Below are positions 7,192-14,302 of a DNA stretch of 14,426 nt, in pieces. The DNA comes from Nitrospira sp. Lineage in GTDB: Bacteria > Nitrospirota > Nitrospiria > Nitrospirales > Nitrospiraceae. Made by a program: the position numbers and the translations under genes. The stretch is from contig JAAUPT010000008.1 in the NCBI GenBank assembly GCA_012032965.1, forward strand, positions 1 to 14,426, read 5' to 3'. A model generated the notes under the pieces. It was not told the origin of the DNA. It ran no database searches and worked only from the letters and a program-made list of their open reading frames with translations. Numbering within the stretch: the stretch's first letter is position 1; every line of letters starts with the position of its first letter.

Positions 7192-8870
7192 GGCTCTCTA
7201 CCCTCATGCCACAGTCGTATTCCAGCATCTGCCGTGCGTGGGAGACAGACCCCAAACTTCGTGCCTTGACCTTCCTGACTTTCCACTTTGATCCATCCTC
7301 CGTGAAGATCTACGATACGATGGACCGCAGCTAACCCCAATCCAGACCCACATTGTTTAGTGGTAAAAAATGGGAGAAATATTTTATCAAGATTTCCCTT
7401 AGAGATACCTTCACCGGCATCATGAAATGCGACTTCAATCACGTCGGCCTTGCGTCCCGCGGCATCAACTTTTCTGCACCCGGTCGTGATCGTCAGTTCT
7501 CCGCCATCTGGCATTGCATCGAAGGCATTCACAGCTAGATTCCAGAACACCTGTTTCATTTGATCCTGATCGACTTGCACCCGCAATGCCTCGACACAGG
7601 GGATTGCCGTAATAGAAATACCTCTTCGGATTCTTGCTTCATGTTGTACCAGATCAAGGGTCTCAGCAAGGACTTTGTTTAAATCGTACTCCGCCAAATT
7701 CAGAGCTGGCGGCCTCGCATACCGGAGGAATTCCGTAATGATCGCGTCTAACCTCGTCGCTTCCCGAACCGCAATATCCATTAAACGTTGACTGGTTTCA
7801 TCAGCCTGGAGATCCTTCCGAAGCATTTGCATTGCACCGGCAAGCGCACCTAATGGATTTCTGATCTCATGTGCCATGCCTGCCGACATTTCTCCGAGAC
7901 TGGCAAGCCATTGCTTGCGCTGCATTTCTTCTTCAAGATCGCGTATCTGTGTGAGATCCTTGAACACTCCGACTAACCCTTTTTGCTCCCCGCGCTCGTG
8001 CAAGGGCGACAGCGTCATCCCGAGAATTAAACGATTGCCGTCTGACCGCTTGCACTCCACATCAAATCGGATGTTGGCCGAGACATCCGGCACACGATCA
8101 TCGCCTCGCTGCCTGGAATGCCAATCAAACACCTCTCGCCAAGGGCGACCCTGGACTTGTTCAAAATCGTAGCCGGTGGCCTCCTGAGCAGCAGGATTGA
8201 ACGAAGTAATCCGATCGTTTTCATCCGTCGTGAACACTCCGCTACTGATACTGTGAACGATATTTTCGTGGAACGCCCGCAGGCGGGTCAAACCTTGCTC
8301 TTTTTCGTGAAGCGATATATCGGCCTGCCCAAGTTGATCGGCTAGCGCACCGCTCAAAAAACCAACGACCAAAAATGCCAGGCTATAGACGCCGAATGCC
8401 TGAAGCGTTTCAGCAGCACTCAGTCGAGTATGCGGCAACCATCCCCAGACCTCAGCTAGCCCGTAGAGCTGCACATTCGTGACAATTCCAAATAGGATGA
8501 TGCAGAGACTCGCGGTCAGCAAGCCCACACGCCGGCGTGGGACGAGGCTGGCAACCGTCACACTGATGACATACAGAACGGCAAACGGACTTTCGATTCC
8601 GCCCGTCCGCGCTATTAAGATCGTCTCAAGCAAGAAATCGATCACGATCTGTGCCCATGCAAATTGGACAAGGATCTCGGAATTGATCTGCTTCCTGATC
8701 ACAAGCGCATAGATAATGGTCACCGCATACGTGAACACGATCAGGGCATAGAACGTCTCGACCCGCTCACCCTTAGTAACCTGGAAGGCGAGGGAGAGTC
8801 CCAGTAATAGGGTCACGATGACAACTCGCCACCCCATCAACCAATAGATTCTGGCTTTAATATCCGCCAC
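7176..8870 (-). CDS. pilS: Membrane sensor histidine kinase, PilS family
   Basis: A 564-residue sensor kinase expected to phosphorylate the adjacent PilR. Seen: six hydrophobic segments at roughly 11-30, 38-58, 68-87, 94-110, 114-133 and 158-178; a PAS-like domain at about 200-310 (HSISSGVFTTDENDRI, FNPAAQEATGY); the H box GMAHEIRNPLG with phospho-acceptor His334; the N box NLAVNAFDAM (444-453); G1 DAGEGIS; the F box FLPFFTTK; and G2 GSGLGLA. Six membrane helices plus a PAS domain is the PilS architecture. The start is a GTG at 8868-8870 with TGGAG about 9 bases upstream. It overlaps pilR by 16 bases, so kinase and regulator are tightly coupled. It lies 200 bases after the restored end of pilC. 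The frame is intact. Confidence 0.92.
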   Translation of the reverse strand: MADIKARIYWLMGWRVVIVTLLLGLSLAFQVTKGERVETFYALIVFTYAVTIIYALVIRKQINSEILVQFAWAQIVIDFLLETILIARTGGIESPFAVLYVISVTVASLVPRRRVGLLTASLCIILFGIVTNVQLYGLAEVWGWLPHTRLSAAETLQAFGVYSLAFLVVGFLSGALADQLGQADISLHEKEQGLTRLRAFHENIVHSISSGVFTTDENDRITSFNPAAQEATGYDFEQVQGRPWREVFDWHSRQRGDDRVPDVSANIRFDVECKRSDGNRLILGMTLSPLHERGEQKGLVGVFKDLTQIRDLEEEMQRKQWLASLGEMSAGMAHEIRNPLGALAGAMQMLRKDLQADETSQRLMDIAVREATRLDAIITEFLRYARPPALNLAEYDLNKVLAETLDLVQHEARIRRGISITAIPCVEALRVQVDQDQMKQVFWNLAVNAFDAMPDGGELTITTGCRKVDAAGRKADVIEVAFHDAGEGISKGNLDKIFLPFFTTKQCGSGLGLAAVHRIVDLHGGWIKVESQEGQGTKFGVCLPRTADAGIRLWHEGREPWKRS

Positions 8871-9070
8871 GACATGCGACTCCAGCTAGAAGCGAGGTTC
8901 GATCCTTGTCACCGCTGCTTAGACTTTCAGTGGTTCCATCGAGAGAAGTCTGTCGAGGAAGCAGGCCGATTAATTCTGAATGGACGCAGGAATGACTACG
9001 AAGTAGACAGCGTGACCATCTCGGTCAAGAAGATCGCCAAGCTGCCTCTCAGACGTGAATGAGCAATCGG
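8871..9070. other. Non-coding gap between pilC and pilS
   Basis: Once the pilC reading frame is restored, about 200 bases separate its stop from pilS. I see no gene. Short open frames cross it on both strands, but none has a ribosome binding site or protein-like composition. It contains the left arm of the hairpin at the pilC stop. A TTGACC on the - strand has only a weak -10 box 17 bases later, so I do not call a second promoter. Confidence 0.5.
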
Positions 9071-9082
9071 CTACCCGATTGC
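9063..9082 (-). other. Perfect hairpin around the pilC stop codon
   Basis: GCAATCGG (9063-9070) and CCGATTGC (9075-9082) are exact reverse complements separated by four bases, giving an 8-base-pair stem with a tetraloop. On the - strand the loop is GTAG and holds the restored pilC stop codon TAG. The downstream bases (TCATTC) are not a T-tract, so a classical terminator is unlikely. It may be a processing or stability element that lets pilC and pilS-pilR accumulate differently. That is inference. Confidence 0.5.
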
Positions 9083-10282
9083 GTTTGCCATCGAAAAATC
9101 GGCAGATACATCGCCACGACGATGAATCCGACCGTCGTGCCCAAAACACCATCATCATCGGTTCCAAGAGCGCAGTGAGATTCCCGACGGCCTCATCGAC
9201 CTCGTCTTCGTAGAAATCGGCGATTTCCCAAGCATCGTGTCTAACGCACCCGTTGACTCTCCGACCGAGATCATGTGCGTGACCATCTTGGGGAAGGTCC
9301 CGCTCTTGGCGAGCGGCTCAGAAATCGTTTTCCCTCCACTGATACTGACTTTGGCATCAAGCAGCGTTCCTTCCACGACCTTGTTTCCCGAGGTCTTCGC
9401 GCAAATGGTCAAGGCGTCCAACAGCGGCACCCCGCTCGCCAACAGCGTTCCCAATGTCCGTGTGAATTTGGCCACGGAGGCCTTTCGAACAAGGTCTCCA
9501 AACACCGGTAATTTTAGAACGAACTTGTCAATCGCCAATCGACCCTGTGGCGTGGCGTAGTATTTCTTGATCCCTACCACGGTCCCCACGATGACGCCCA
9601 GGATGATGTACCAGTTTCCTTGCACGAAGTTACTCATATCGATGACCATCTGCGTCGGTGCTGGCAACGCCATCTTTCCACCTGACAATTCTTTAAACAT
9701 CTTCTCGAAGACCGGGATTACCCAAATCATCAAGACCGTGATCACGATAGCCGCAATTCCTACGATAGAAGCTGGATAGACCATCGCGCTCTTGATCTGC
9801 CCCTTGAGCTTCATCGCCTTTTCAATATGCTTGGAAAGTCGAGCAAGAATGGTATCGAGCAGCCCTCCCACCTCACCGGCGTGAACCATATTGACGTACA
9901 AGTCATCGAAGATTTTAGGATGTTTGCGGAGTGCATCCGAAAAAGTTGAGCCTCCCTCGACCTGGACTCGAATCTCACCCACAGATTTCCTCAACGCCGC
10001 GTTTTCCGATTGTGTGGAAAGAATTTCTAGACACTGAATCAGTGGCAGCCCGGCATTGATCATAGTTCCGAATTGTCTCGTAAAGACGACCAGGTCTTTT
10101 TCACTCACACCGCTGCCGAAGCTAAGACTGAATCCACCCCTGGCGGCCTTTTCTTCGAGGCTCGTCACCACGACGCTTTGCCTGCGCAGCTGTTCAACGG
10201 CCTCATCGCGAGACTTGGCGACAAGCTCACCCTTCTTCACCGCACCCGATTTACTTCGTCCAACGTATGCAAACGTGGCCAT
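9071..10282 (-). CDS. pilC: Type IV pilus inner-membrane platform protein PilC, with three one-base frame breaks
   Basis: PilC (PilC/GspF family) is the inner-membrane platform that couples the assembly and retraction ATPases to pilin insertion. Seen: N-terminal FAYVGRSKSGAVKKGEL, two T2SF repeats (about 68-191 and 271-393), and hydrophobic segments near 170-190, 222-243 and 378-400. The last 70 residues are broken by three missing bases, each in a homopolymer: A run (- strand) at 9224-9226, T run at 9143-9146, T run at 9094-9098. Restoring one base at each gives MLGKIADFYEDEVDEAVGNL, LLEPMMMVFLGTTVGFIV, AMYLPIF and MANAIG then TAG, the canonical PilC ending, about 404 residues. The ATG at 10280-10282 has AGGAC upstream. 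GspF is the main alternative; pilS-pilR next door favours PilC. pilB and pilT are not in the window. Confidence 0.92.
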
Positions 10283-10344
10283 AGCTTTTTGTCCTGTTGT
10301 GGCTCGCTGAGCCGGTGGTAGAGGATGACTAGAACTATGAGAGG

Positions 10345-10373
10345 AGTCTACTGGGGGGTCGAAAACCTGTCAA
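10345..10373 (-). promoter_or_regulatory. Predicted sigma70-type promoter for pilC-pilS-pilR-ispE
   Basis: On the - strand a full-match TTGACA (10368-10373) is followed after exactly 17 bases by TAGACT (10345-10350, 4 of 6 matches). Transcription would start near 10338, about 56 bases before the pilC ATG. It sits in the 145-base gap after pgsA, which otherwise contains nothing I can name, and it would make pilC the first gene of a four-gene transcript. Confidence 0.6.
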
Positions 10374-10427
10374 AAACAATTGCATTATTTACCATGCTAC
10401 TGGGCGGGCATGTTCAGAGCCTTGCCT

Positions 10428-10970
10428 CTAGGTGAGCGGAGGGGCAGCATTGGCATCTCGATATCCTCGGTACAGGTAATGGAACCCGGAGGCCAGGGTG
10501 AACCCAACCATGACCATGAGAAGCGGGGTCAGAACGGAAGGGTCACGCCCCCGCCAGGTCAACAGGACAATCAGAACAACATAGGCCAATTGAAACATGG
10601 TTGTTCCCTTTCCGAGGAACGTCGGCGTGACCTTAATTGGTGTGCTTGTGACGTGGGCTACTGCCGTGCCCAACAAGAGGATCAAGTCCCGGCTGACAAC
10701 CAAGATGACAAGCCACGATGGAATCAGATGCAGCATCGCAAGCGAGATGAAACTTGAGGTCAGCAACACCTTGTCGGCAAGGGGATCAAGCAATGTGCCC
10801 AATCTCGTGCGCTGATTGAGTTTACGCGCAACATATCCGTCAATCCCATCCGTCAACCCTGCCGCGAGCAAGGTCGCCAGTGCATACCCATATTCCCCAT
10901 ACGTCATAAAACCGACATACACCGGGACCAAGAGGATACGGAGAATCGTGAGGCTATTGGGAATGTTCAT
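10428..10970 (-). CDS. pgsA: CDP-diacylglycerol-glycerol-3-phosphate 3-phosphatidyltransferase
   Basis: PgsA makes phosphatidylglycerol phosphate from CDP-diacylglycerol and glycerol 3-phosphate, the committed step to phosphatidylglycerol and cardiolipin, in the inner membrane. At 180 residues the size is typical. The CDP-alcohol phosphatidyltransferase signature D-x2-D-G-x2-A-R-x8-G-x3-D-x3-D is complete: Asp41, Asp44, Gly45, Ala48, Arg49, Gly58, Asp62, Asp66. The N-terminal NIPNSLTILRILLVPVYV is the usual PgsA opening, and four to five hydrophobic segments follow. A stop codon upstream in frame makes the ATG at 10968-10970 the natural start, although no good Shine-Dalgarno is visible. Other CDP-alcohol transferases share the signature; length and N-terminus point to PgsA. 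Confidence 0.93.
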   Translation of the reverse strand: MNIPNSLTILRILLVPVYVGFMTYGEYGYALATLLAAGLTDGIDGYVARKLNQRTRLGTLLDPLADKVLLTSSFISLAMLHLIPSWLVILVVSRDLILLLGTAVAHVTSTPIKVTPTFLGKGTTMFQLAYVVLIVLLTWRGRDPSVLTPLLMVMVGFTLASGFHYLYRGYRDANAAPPLT

Positions 10971-11017
10971 ACGGCGGGGTTACACGAGTCTTCGACCTGA
11001 TCCAGTTAAGGGTGGGA

Positions 11018-11046
11018 ATCATAGTAATCGAAGCTTGTCTTGTCAA
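11018..11046 (-). promoter_or_regulatory. Strong predicted promoter for pgsA
   Basis: On the - strand TTGACA (11041-11046, full match) is followed after 17 bases by TATGAT (11018-11023, 5 of 6 matches). Transcription would start near 11011, leaving a leader of about 40 bases. It is among the best sigma70-type promoters in the window and lies back to back with a promoter for the + strand gene. Confidence 0.68.
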
Positions 11047-11050
11047 CGAG

Positions 11051-11080
11051 TTGCAGGTACCAACGATCACCTCCTATAAT
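11051..11080 (+). promoter_or_regulatory. Predicted promoter for the unknown + strand gene
   Basis: A perfect TATAAT (11075-11080) has TTGCAG (11051-11056) 18 bases upstream, a partial -35 match. Transcription would start near 11087, about 39 bases before the ATG. Its -35 box is only four bases from the -35 box of the divergent pgsA promoter. Confidence 0.55.
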
Positions 11081-11125
11081 GCAACCGCCCTCGTCATTAA
11101 CCGTTCTGAGGAGGAATGAGCAACT

Positions 11126-11443
11126 ATGAGCACGCTGCCACTGATGTTCAAGAAGGAAGGATTAGTGGAGAAGCATCAGGTCGAAGGAGTGGATCCAAGC
11201 GACCGATATTTCAATCGCGCAATACTGGTGAACCGGACGACGGCAGGATACGCGGCCAAGGTGATGTATGAAGCGCTCGTCGTCGAAAGCCGCTCGCACT
11301 CGACTATTGCTGCAGCGGTGAAGGAACTCGTGGAGAACCTTCAGGAATCAGGATTCAGTCGCTTGCGGACACGGACCAATTTCAGAGGCACGCGTTACCT
11401 TGCTGAGAAAGAGACATGGATCGACTACCCAGACCTCCCTTAG
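11126..11443 (+). CDS. Conserved-looking hypothetical protein, 105 residues
   Basis: I do not recognise this protein. It is 105 residues, charged, with no signal peptide or membrane segment, and probably cytoplasmic. The middle (about 45-80) is rich in Ala, Val and Glu and likely helical (YAAKVMYEALVVES, AAAVKELVENLQ). The end is basic and then acidic (FSRLRTRTNF, then ETWIDYPDLP). A gene is likely because of the TATAAT promoter, GAGGAGG 11 bases before the ATG, and steady codon use. It is the only right-hand gene on the + strand. Its stop codon overlaps the stop of the convergent serine hydrolase by four bases. The divergent arrangement with pgsA does not by itself imply a shared function. 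Confidence 0.72.
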   Translation: MSTLPLMFKKEGLVEKHQVEGVDPSDRYFNRAILVNRTTAGYAAKVMYEALVVESRSHSTIAAAVKELVENLQESGFSRLRTRTNFRGTRYLAEKETWIDYPDLP

Positions 11444-12574
11444 CTGGAGCCGACAAACTCGCGATACACCAGATCGTGAATCATCGGTCGAAAGTCCCGA
11501 ATGGCCTCGTTTGTTCTTGTCGGATGGACACGATTTGAGAGCAAGACAGCTTCTAATTCCTGTTCCGGATCGATCCAGATTGACGTTCCCGTATAGCCGA
11601 GATGGCCAAATGATCGAGCTGAAAAATATTGCCCCGACGATGAAGGTATCGACGGCGTGTCCCAACCAAGGGCCCAACTGGCGGCGCCTGCCGGATTTTG
11701 TCGTCGAGTAAATTCCCGGACAAGGCCCTGATCGAGAATCGCTGCTCGACCATGATAGGCCTGCATCCAGATACCTGTAATAGCTAACACGGCGTCAACA
11801 CTTCCAAATAACCCGGCATGACCGGCTTCGCCACCCAGTGCGGCCGCATTCTCATCATGGACTTCTCCGCAGAGGAGTCGGCCCCGCCATGAGTCAACTT
11901 CTGTCGGCGCGACGCCTCCTCCATGCTGAGCCATACTGTCCTGAAAGTCTTGTATCCGCTCCTGCAACACAAATTCCACATGGACCCCGGTCAAGGACTT
12001 TAGAATGTGATGTTTCAAGAAGACATTCAGCGACTGTCGGCTGTTGTGTTCAATGATGAAGCCGAGCAACATAAACCCAAGATCACTGTAGAGGCTGCGT
12101 GTGCCCCGTTCGTATACCAACGATTCAGCTCGAATTAAATTGAGCATGGACTGCTTCGCGAAGGCTCGTTCTTCGCTCGACGAAGGAATTAGTCCAGCTA
12201 TAGCGAGCCGTTCATAATATCCTCGCCATCCAGGCAGTCCGGAAGCATGGTCAGGAGGTGACGAAGTGTCGCCGCACCGATTGGAGTACCGCCACATTCG
12301 GGGAGATGGTCGACCACACGATCATCAAGCTGACAGTGACCATTCTGAATCAGAATCGCAAGGGATGTGACCGTGGCCAAGGGTTTGGTCAATGAAGCCA
12401 AATCATAGGATGTCGAAGGGGTTACTGGAAGCCCTGGAGGAGAACTCGAGAGACGTCCGGCCACGAAATAGGCAACCGGCCGTCCCTGTGCCGCACCGCC
12501 AGGGCGGCGCCAGGAAATACGTGGCTCGCAACGGCGCGGTCGAGAGCTGATTGAATACGATGCAGGTCAGGCAT
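11440..12574 (-). CDS. Serine hydrolase of the beta-lactamase/penicillin-binding fold, with two one-base frame breaks
   Basis: A class C-type serine hydrolase (beta-lactamase family, PF00144-like, as in esterases of family VIII and D-aminopeptidases). With two bases restored (C run at 12476-12477 and G run at 12249-12250 of the + strand) it reads as about 378 residues. Seen: VFPGAALAVRHRDGR near the N-terminus, the nucleophile motif SLTK (Ser61, Lys64), LRHLLTHASGLPGW across the second repair, the second motif YSDLGFMLLG (Tyr-x-Asp in place of Tyr-x-Asn), and HLGYTGTSIWIDP in place of the KTG strand. No signal peptide is visible, so it may be cytoplasmic. The start at 12572-12574 (ATG) is the only one in frame but has a weak ribosome site. 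The frame is open back to the divIVA stop, so the start is uncertain. True beta-lactamase activity is unlikely. Confidence 0.85.
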
Positions 12575-12652
12575 GGGGATGATGGCCGGTCCAACAGGCT
12601 CACGAGACCCGATTGCGGTCGGCCCATAGTCAATGCCATCGACTATATAAGA

Positions 12653-13165
12653 TCAACGGGCAGGCGTTGATTCACCTTCCATCTTTTCCTCCCGTATGCT
12701 GTTGTGCTCTTGATAGGCTTCACTGGCCTCCACATCCAACATCCTCTCGAATGTATTGAGGGTCGCGCGCATCCGTTCGACCATGAGCAACCGCTGCTTA
12801 TGTAGTACGGCAAGGTCTCGCTGCGTATTTCCTAGTTCGATGCGGGCTTGTCGAAAAAGCTCACCGGCTTTTAATTCCGCTTCTTTCACGATCAACTCCG
12901 CATCTCGTTGGGCACTTCGCTTGACGTCATCTGCCAACGACTGTGCCGAAATCAAGGTATTGGACAACGTGGTCTCGGTCCGCTTCAATTCAGATACTTG
13001 CTGCTCCAGCGACTCATTGCGATCACGCAACATCGCATTGTCACGATTCACCATCTCCACAGTTTGTGAAATTTCTTCAAGGAAGCGGTTGACCTCCTCG
13101 CGATCATAGCCACGAAGTTTGACTTGAAAGACCATCTGTTGAATATCAAGTGGTGTAATCTTCAT
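12653..13165 (-). CDS. divIVA: DivIVA-domain cell-division/polarity protein
   Basis: A 170-residue DivIVA-family protein. These proteins sense curved membrane at poles and septa and recruit division, chromosome-segregation or wall-synthesis partners. Seen: the N-terminal membrane-binding domain ITPLDIQQMVFQVKLRGYDR then EEVNRFLEEI (residues 3-32), followed by a long heptad-rich coiled coil (about 35-150) with few prolines, and a short charged tail. The ATG at 13163-13165 has AGGGGGG just upstream and follows the yggT stop by 22 bases. DivIVA is best known from Firmicutes and Actinobacteria, so its presence here with YggT and YggS parallels the Gram-positive ylmE-ylmG-divIVA cluster. The gene is intact. 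Confidence 0.93.
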   Translation of the reverse strand: MKITPLDIQQMVFQVKLRGYDREEVNRFLEEISQTVEMVNRDNAMLRDRNESLEQQVSELKRTETTLSNTLISAQSLADDVKRSAQRDAELIVKEAELKAGELFRQARIELGNTQRDLAVLHKQRLLMVERMRATLNTFERMLDVEASEAYQEHNSIREEKMEGESTPAR

Positions 13166-13187
13166 GGCATCCCCCCTCTTTATGAAC

Positions 13188-13484
13188 TCAATTCATGCGT
13201 AACGCGGCATCCTTAATCGACTGGACAATGGCGATCTGTAAGAACCAGATTGCCGCGATGGCGATCAGTGGCGACAAGTCGATCCCCATGCCCAAGCTAA
13301 GCCGCCGTCGGATTGGAGCGAGTACAGGTTCCGTTGCACGGGTAAGGAATTGAACGATTGGATTCCATGGATCCGGATTCACCCACGATATGAGGGCCCG
13401 CGCAATGACAATCCAACTATAAAATGTCAAGATATAGTCTAGCACTGTAGCCAGACCCAACAAGGTATTTCCCATTACAAACAT
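13188..13484 (-). CDS. yggT: YggT-family integral membrane protein (YlmG-like)
   Basis: A 98-residue membrane protein with two hydrophobic stretches (about 8-32 and 68-90). Between them is the family signature ISWVNPDPWNPIVQFLTRAT followed by EPVLAPIRRRL. YggT/YlmG proteins are linked to osmotic tolerance in gamma-proteobacteria and to division or nucleoid distribution in plastids and cyanobacteria; the biochemical function is unknown. The ATG at 13482-13484 overlaps the proC stop by one base (TGATG), with GGAGG just upstream inside proC, so the two are probably translated together. Location between proC and divIVA is the usual neighbourhood. Confidence 0.93.
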   Translation of the reverse strand: MFVMGNTLLGLATVLDYILTFYSWIVIARALISWVNPDPWNPIVQFLTRATEPVLAPIRRRLSLGMGIDLSPLIAIAAIWFLQIAIVQSIKDAALRMN

Positions 13485-14302
13485 CAGCCTCCAAGTTCCT
13501 GAGAACGCTTTGTCGCAGTTTCTATCGCATCGATCACCACGGCTCGGAGCCCCCCCTGCTCCAGCCGATGCAGGCCGGCAATCGTCGTCCCTCCGGGCGA
13601 AGCGACCTGGTCCTTAAGTCCTGCGGGGTGTTGCCCGGTCTCTAGCACCATACGTGCTGCTCCTAACACCGTCTGCGCCGCGAGCAGACTGGCCGTTTCC
13701 CGCGGTAAACCCATCTTCACTCCACCGTCAGCCATCGCTTCGATCAGAAGAAAGACGTACGCTGGCCCGCTCCCACTTAATCCGGTTACGGCATCCATCA
13801 GGTGTTCATCAATCACGATAACCCGACCGACCGACTCGAAGATCTGGCGCGCGTGATCTACCGCGTCTTCTTCAATCTTCGGGCCGATCGCCAACGCTGT
13901 GATCCCTTCACCAACCATTGCTGGCGTATTGGGCATCGCACGAATGATGCGGGTGTTGGGACCACAGGCATCCATAATTCGACTGATTTTCACACCAGCG
14001 GCTACAGAGAGGACCAGCTGCTTGGTCAATACAGCGCGAATCCCGCTGAGTGCCTCAACCATCACCTGTGGCTTCACAGCCAGAACGATGACGTCGCTCA
14101 GGCTTGCTATCTCATGGTTCGTAACACCACCCTGAACTCCGTATCGAGCTTTTAAATGGTCCAGCCGACCTGCGTCTGGATCAGCCACCCGGATTTGGTC
14201 AGGTTTGTACAGCTTAGCGGAGAGCACCCCACTGATTAATGCCTCAGCCATTCGGCCACCGCCGAGCAACCCCAACTTGTTCATGAGAGCCACATTAGAC
14301 AT
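13484..14302 (-). CDS. proC: Pyrroline-5-carboxylate reductase
   Basis: ProC reduces pyrroline-5-carboxylate to proline with NAD(P)H, the last step of proline synthesis. At 272 residues the size is normal. Seen: the Rossmann nucleotide-binding start [17 protein letters not shown] (residues 9-25), [42 protein letters not shown] and the C-terminal family signature [19 protein letters not shown]. The ATG at 14300-14302 has GGAG six bases upstream and overlaps the end of yggS by 8 bases. A second ATG at 14282-14284 is possible but lacks a ribosome site. The yggS-proC-yggT order is widespread in bacteria. Confidence 0.97.
   Translation of the reverse strand: MSNVALMNKLGLLGGGRMAEALISGVLSAKLYKPDQIRVADPDAGRLDHLKARYGVQGGVTNHEIASLSDVIVLAVKPQVMVEALSGIRAVLTKQLVLSVAAGVKISRIMDACGPNTRIIRAMPNTPAMVGEGITALAIGPKIEEDAVDHARQIFESVGRVIVIDEHLMDAVTGLSGSGPAYVFLLIEAMADGGVKMGLPRETASLLAAQTVLGAARMVLETGQHPAGLKDQVASPGGTTIAGLHRLEQGGLRAVVIDAIETATKRSQELGG

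Noticed and set aside
8889..8915. A tRNA-like T-arm (GAGGTTCGATCCTTG) on the + strand
   Set aside because: No matching acceptor stem, anticodon arm or D-arm can be placed at the right distance upstream, and the region overlaps the start of pilS.
8874..9167. Short open frames on both strands between pilC and pilS
   Set aside because: The - strand one is a piece of the PilC C-terminus (LLEPMMMVF) in a broken frame. The + strand one has no ribosome site and no protein-like pattern.
9071..10282. Programmed ribosomal frameshifting in pilC or the serine hydrolase
   Set aside because: There is no slippery heptamer with a downstream pseudoknot. Several shifts in one gene would be needed, and all are explained by single-base homopolymer losses.
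11440..12574. An antibiotic-resistance beta-lactamase
   Set aside because: There is no signal peptide, and the second and third motifs are of the esterase/peptidase kind. Family membership alone does not indicate resistance.
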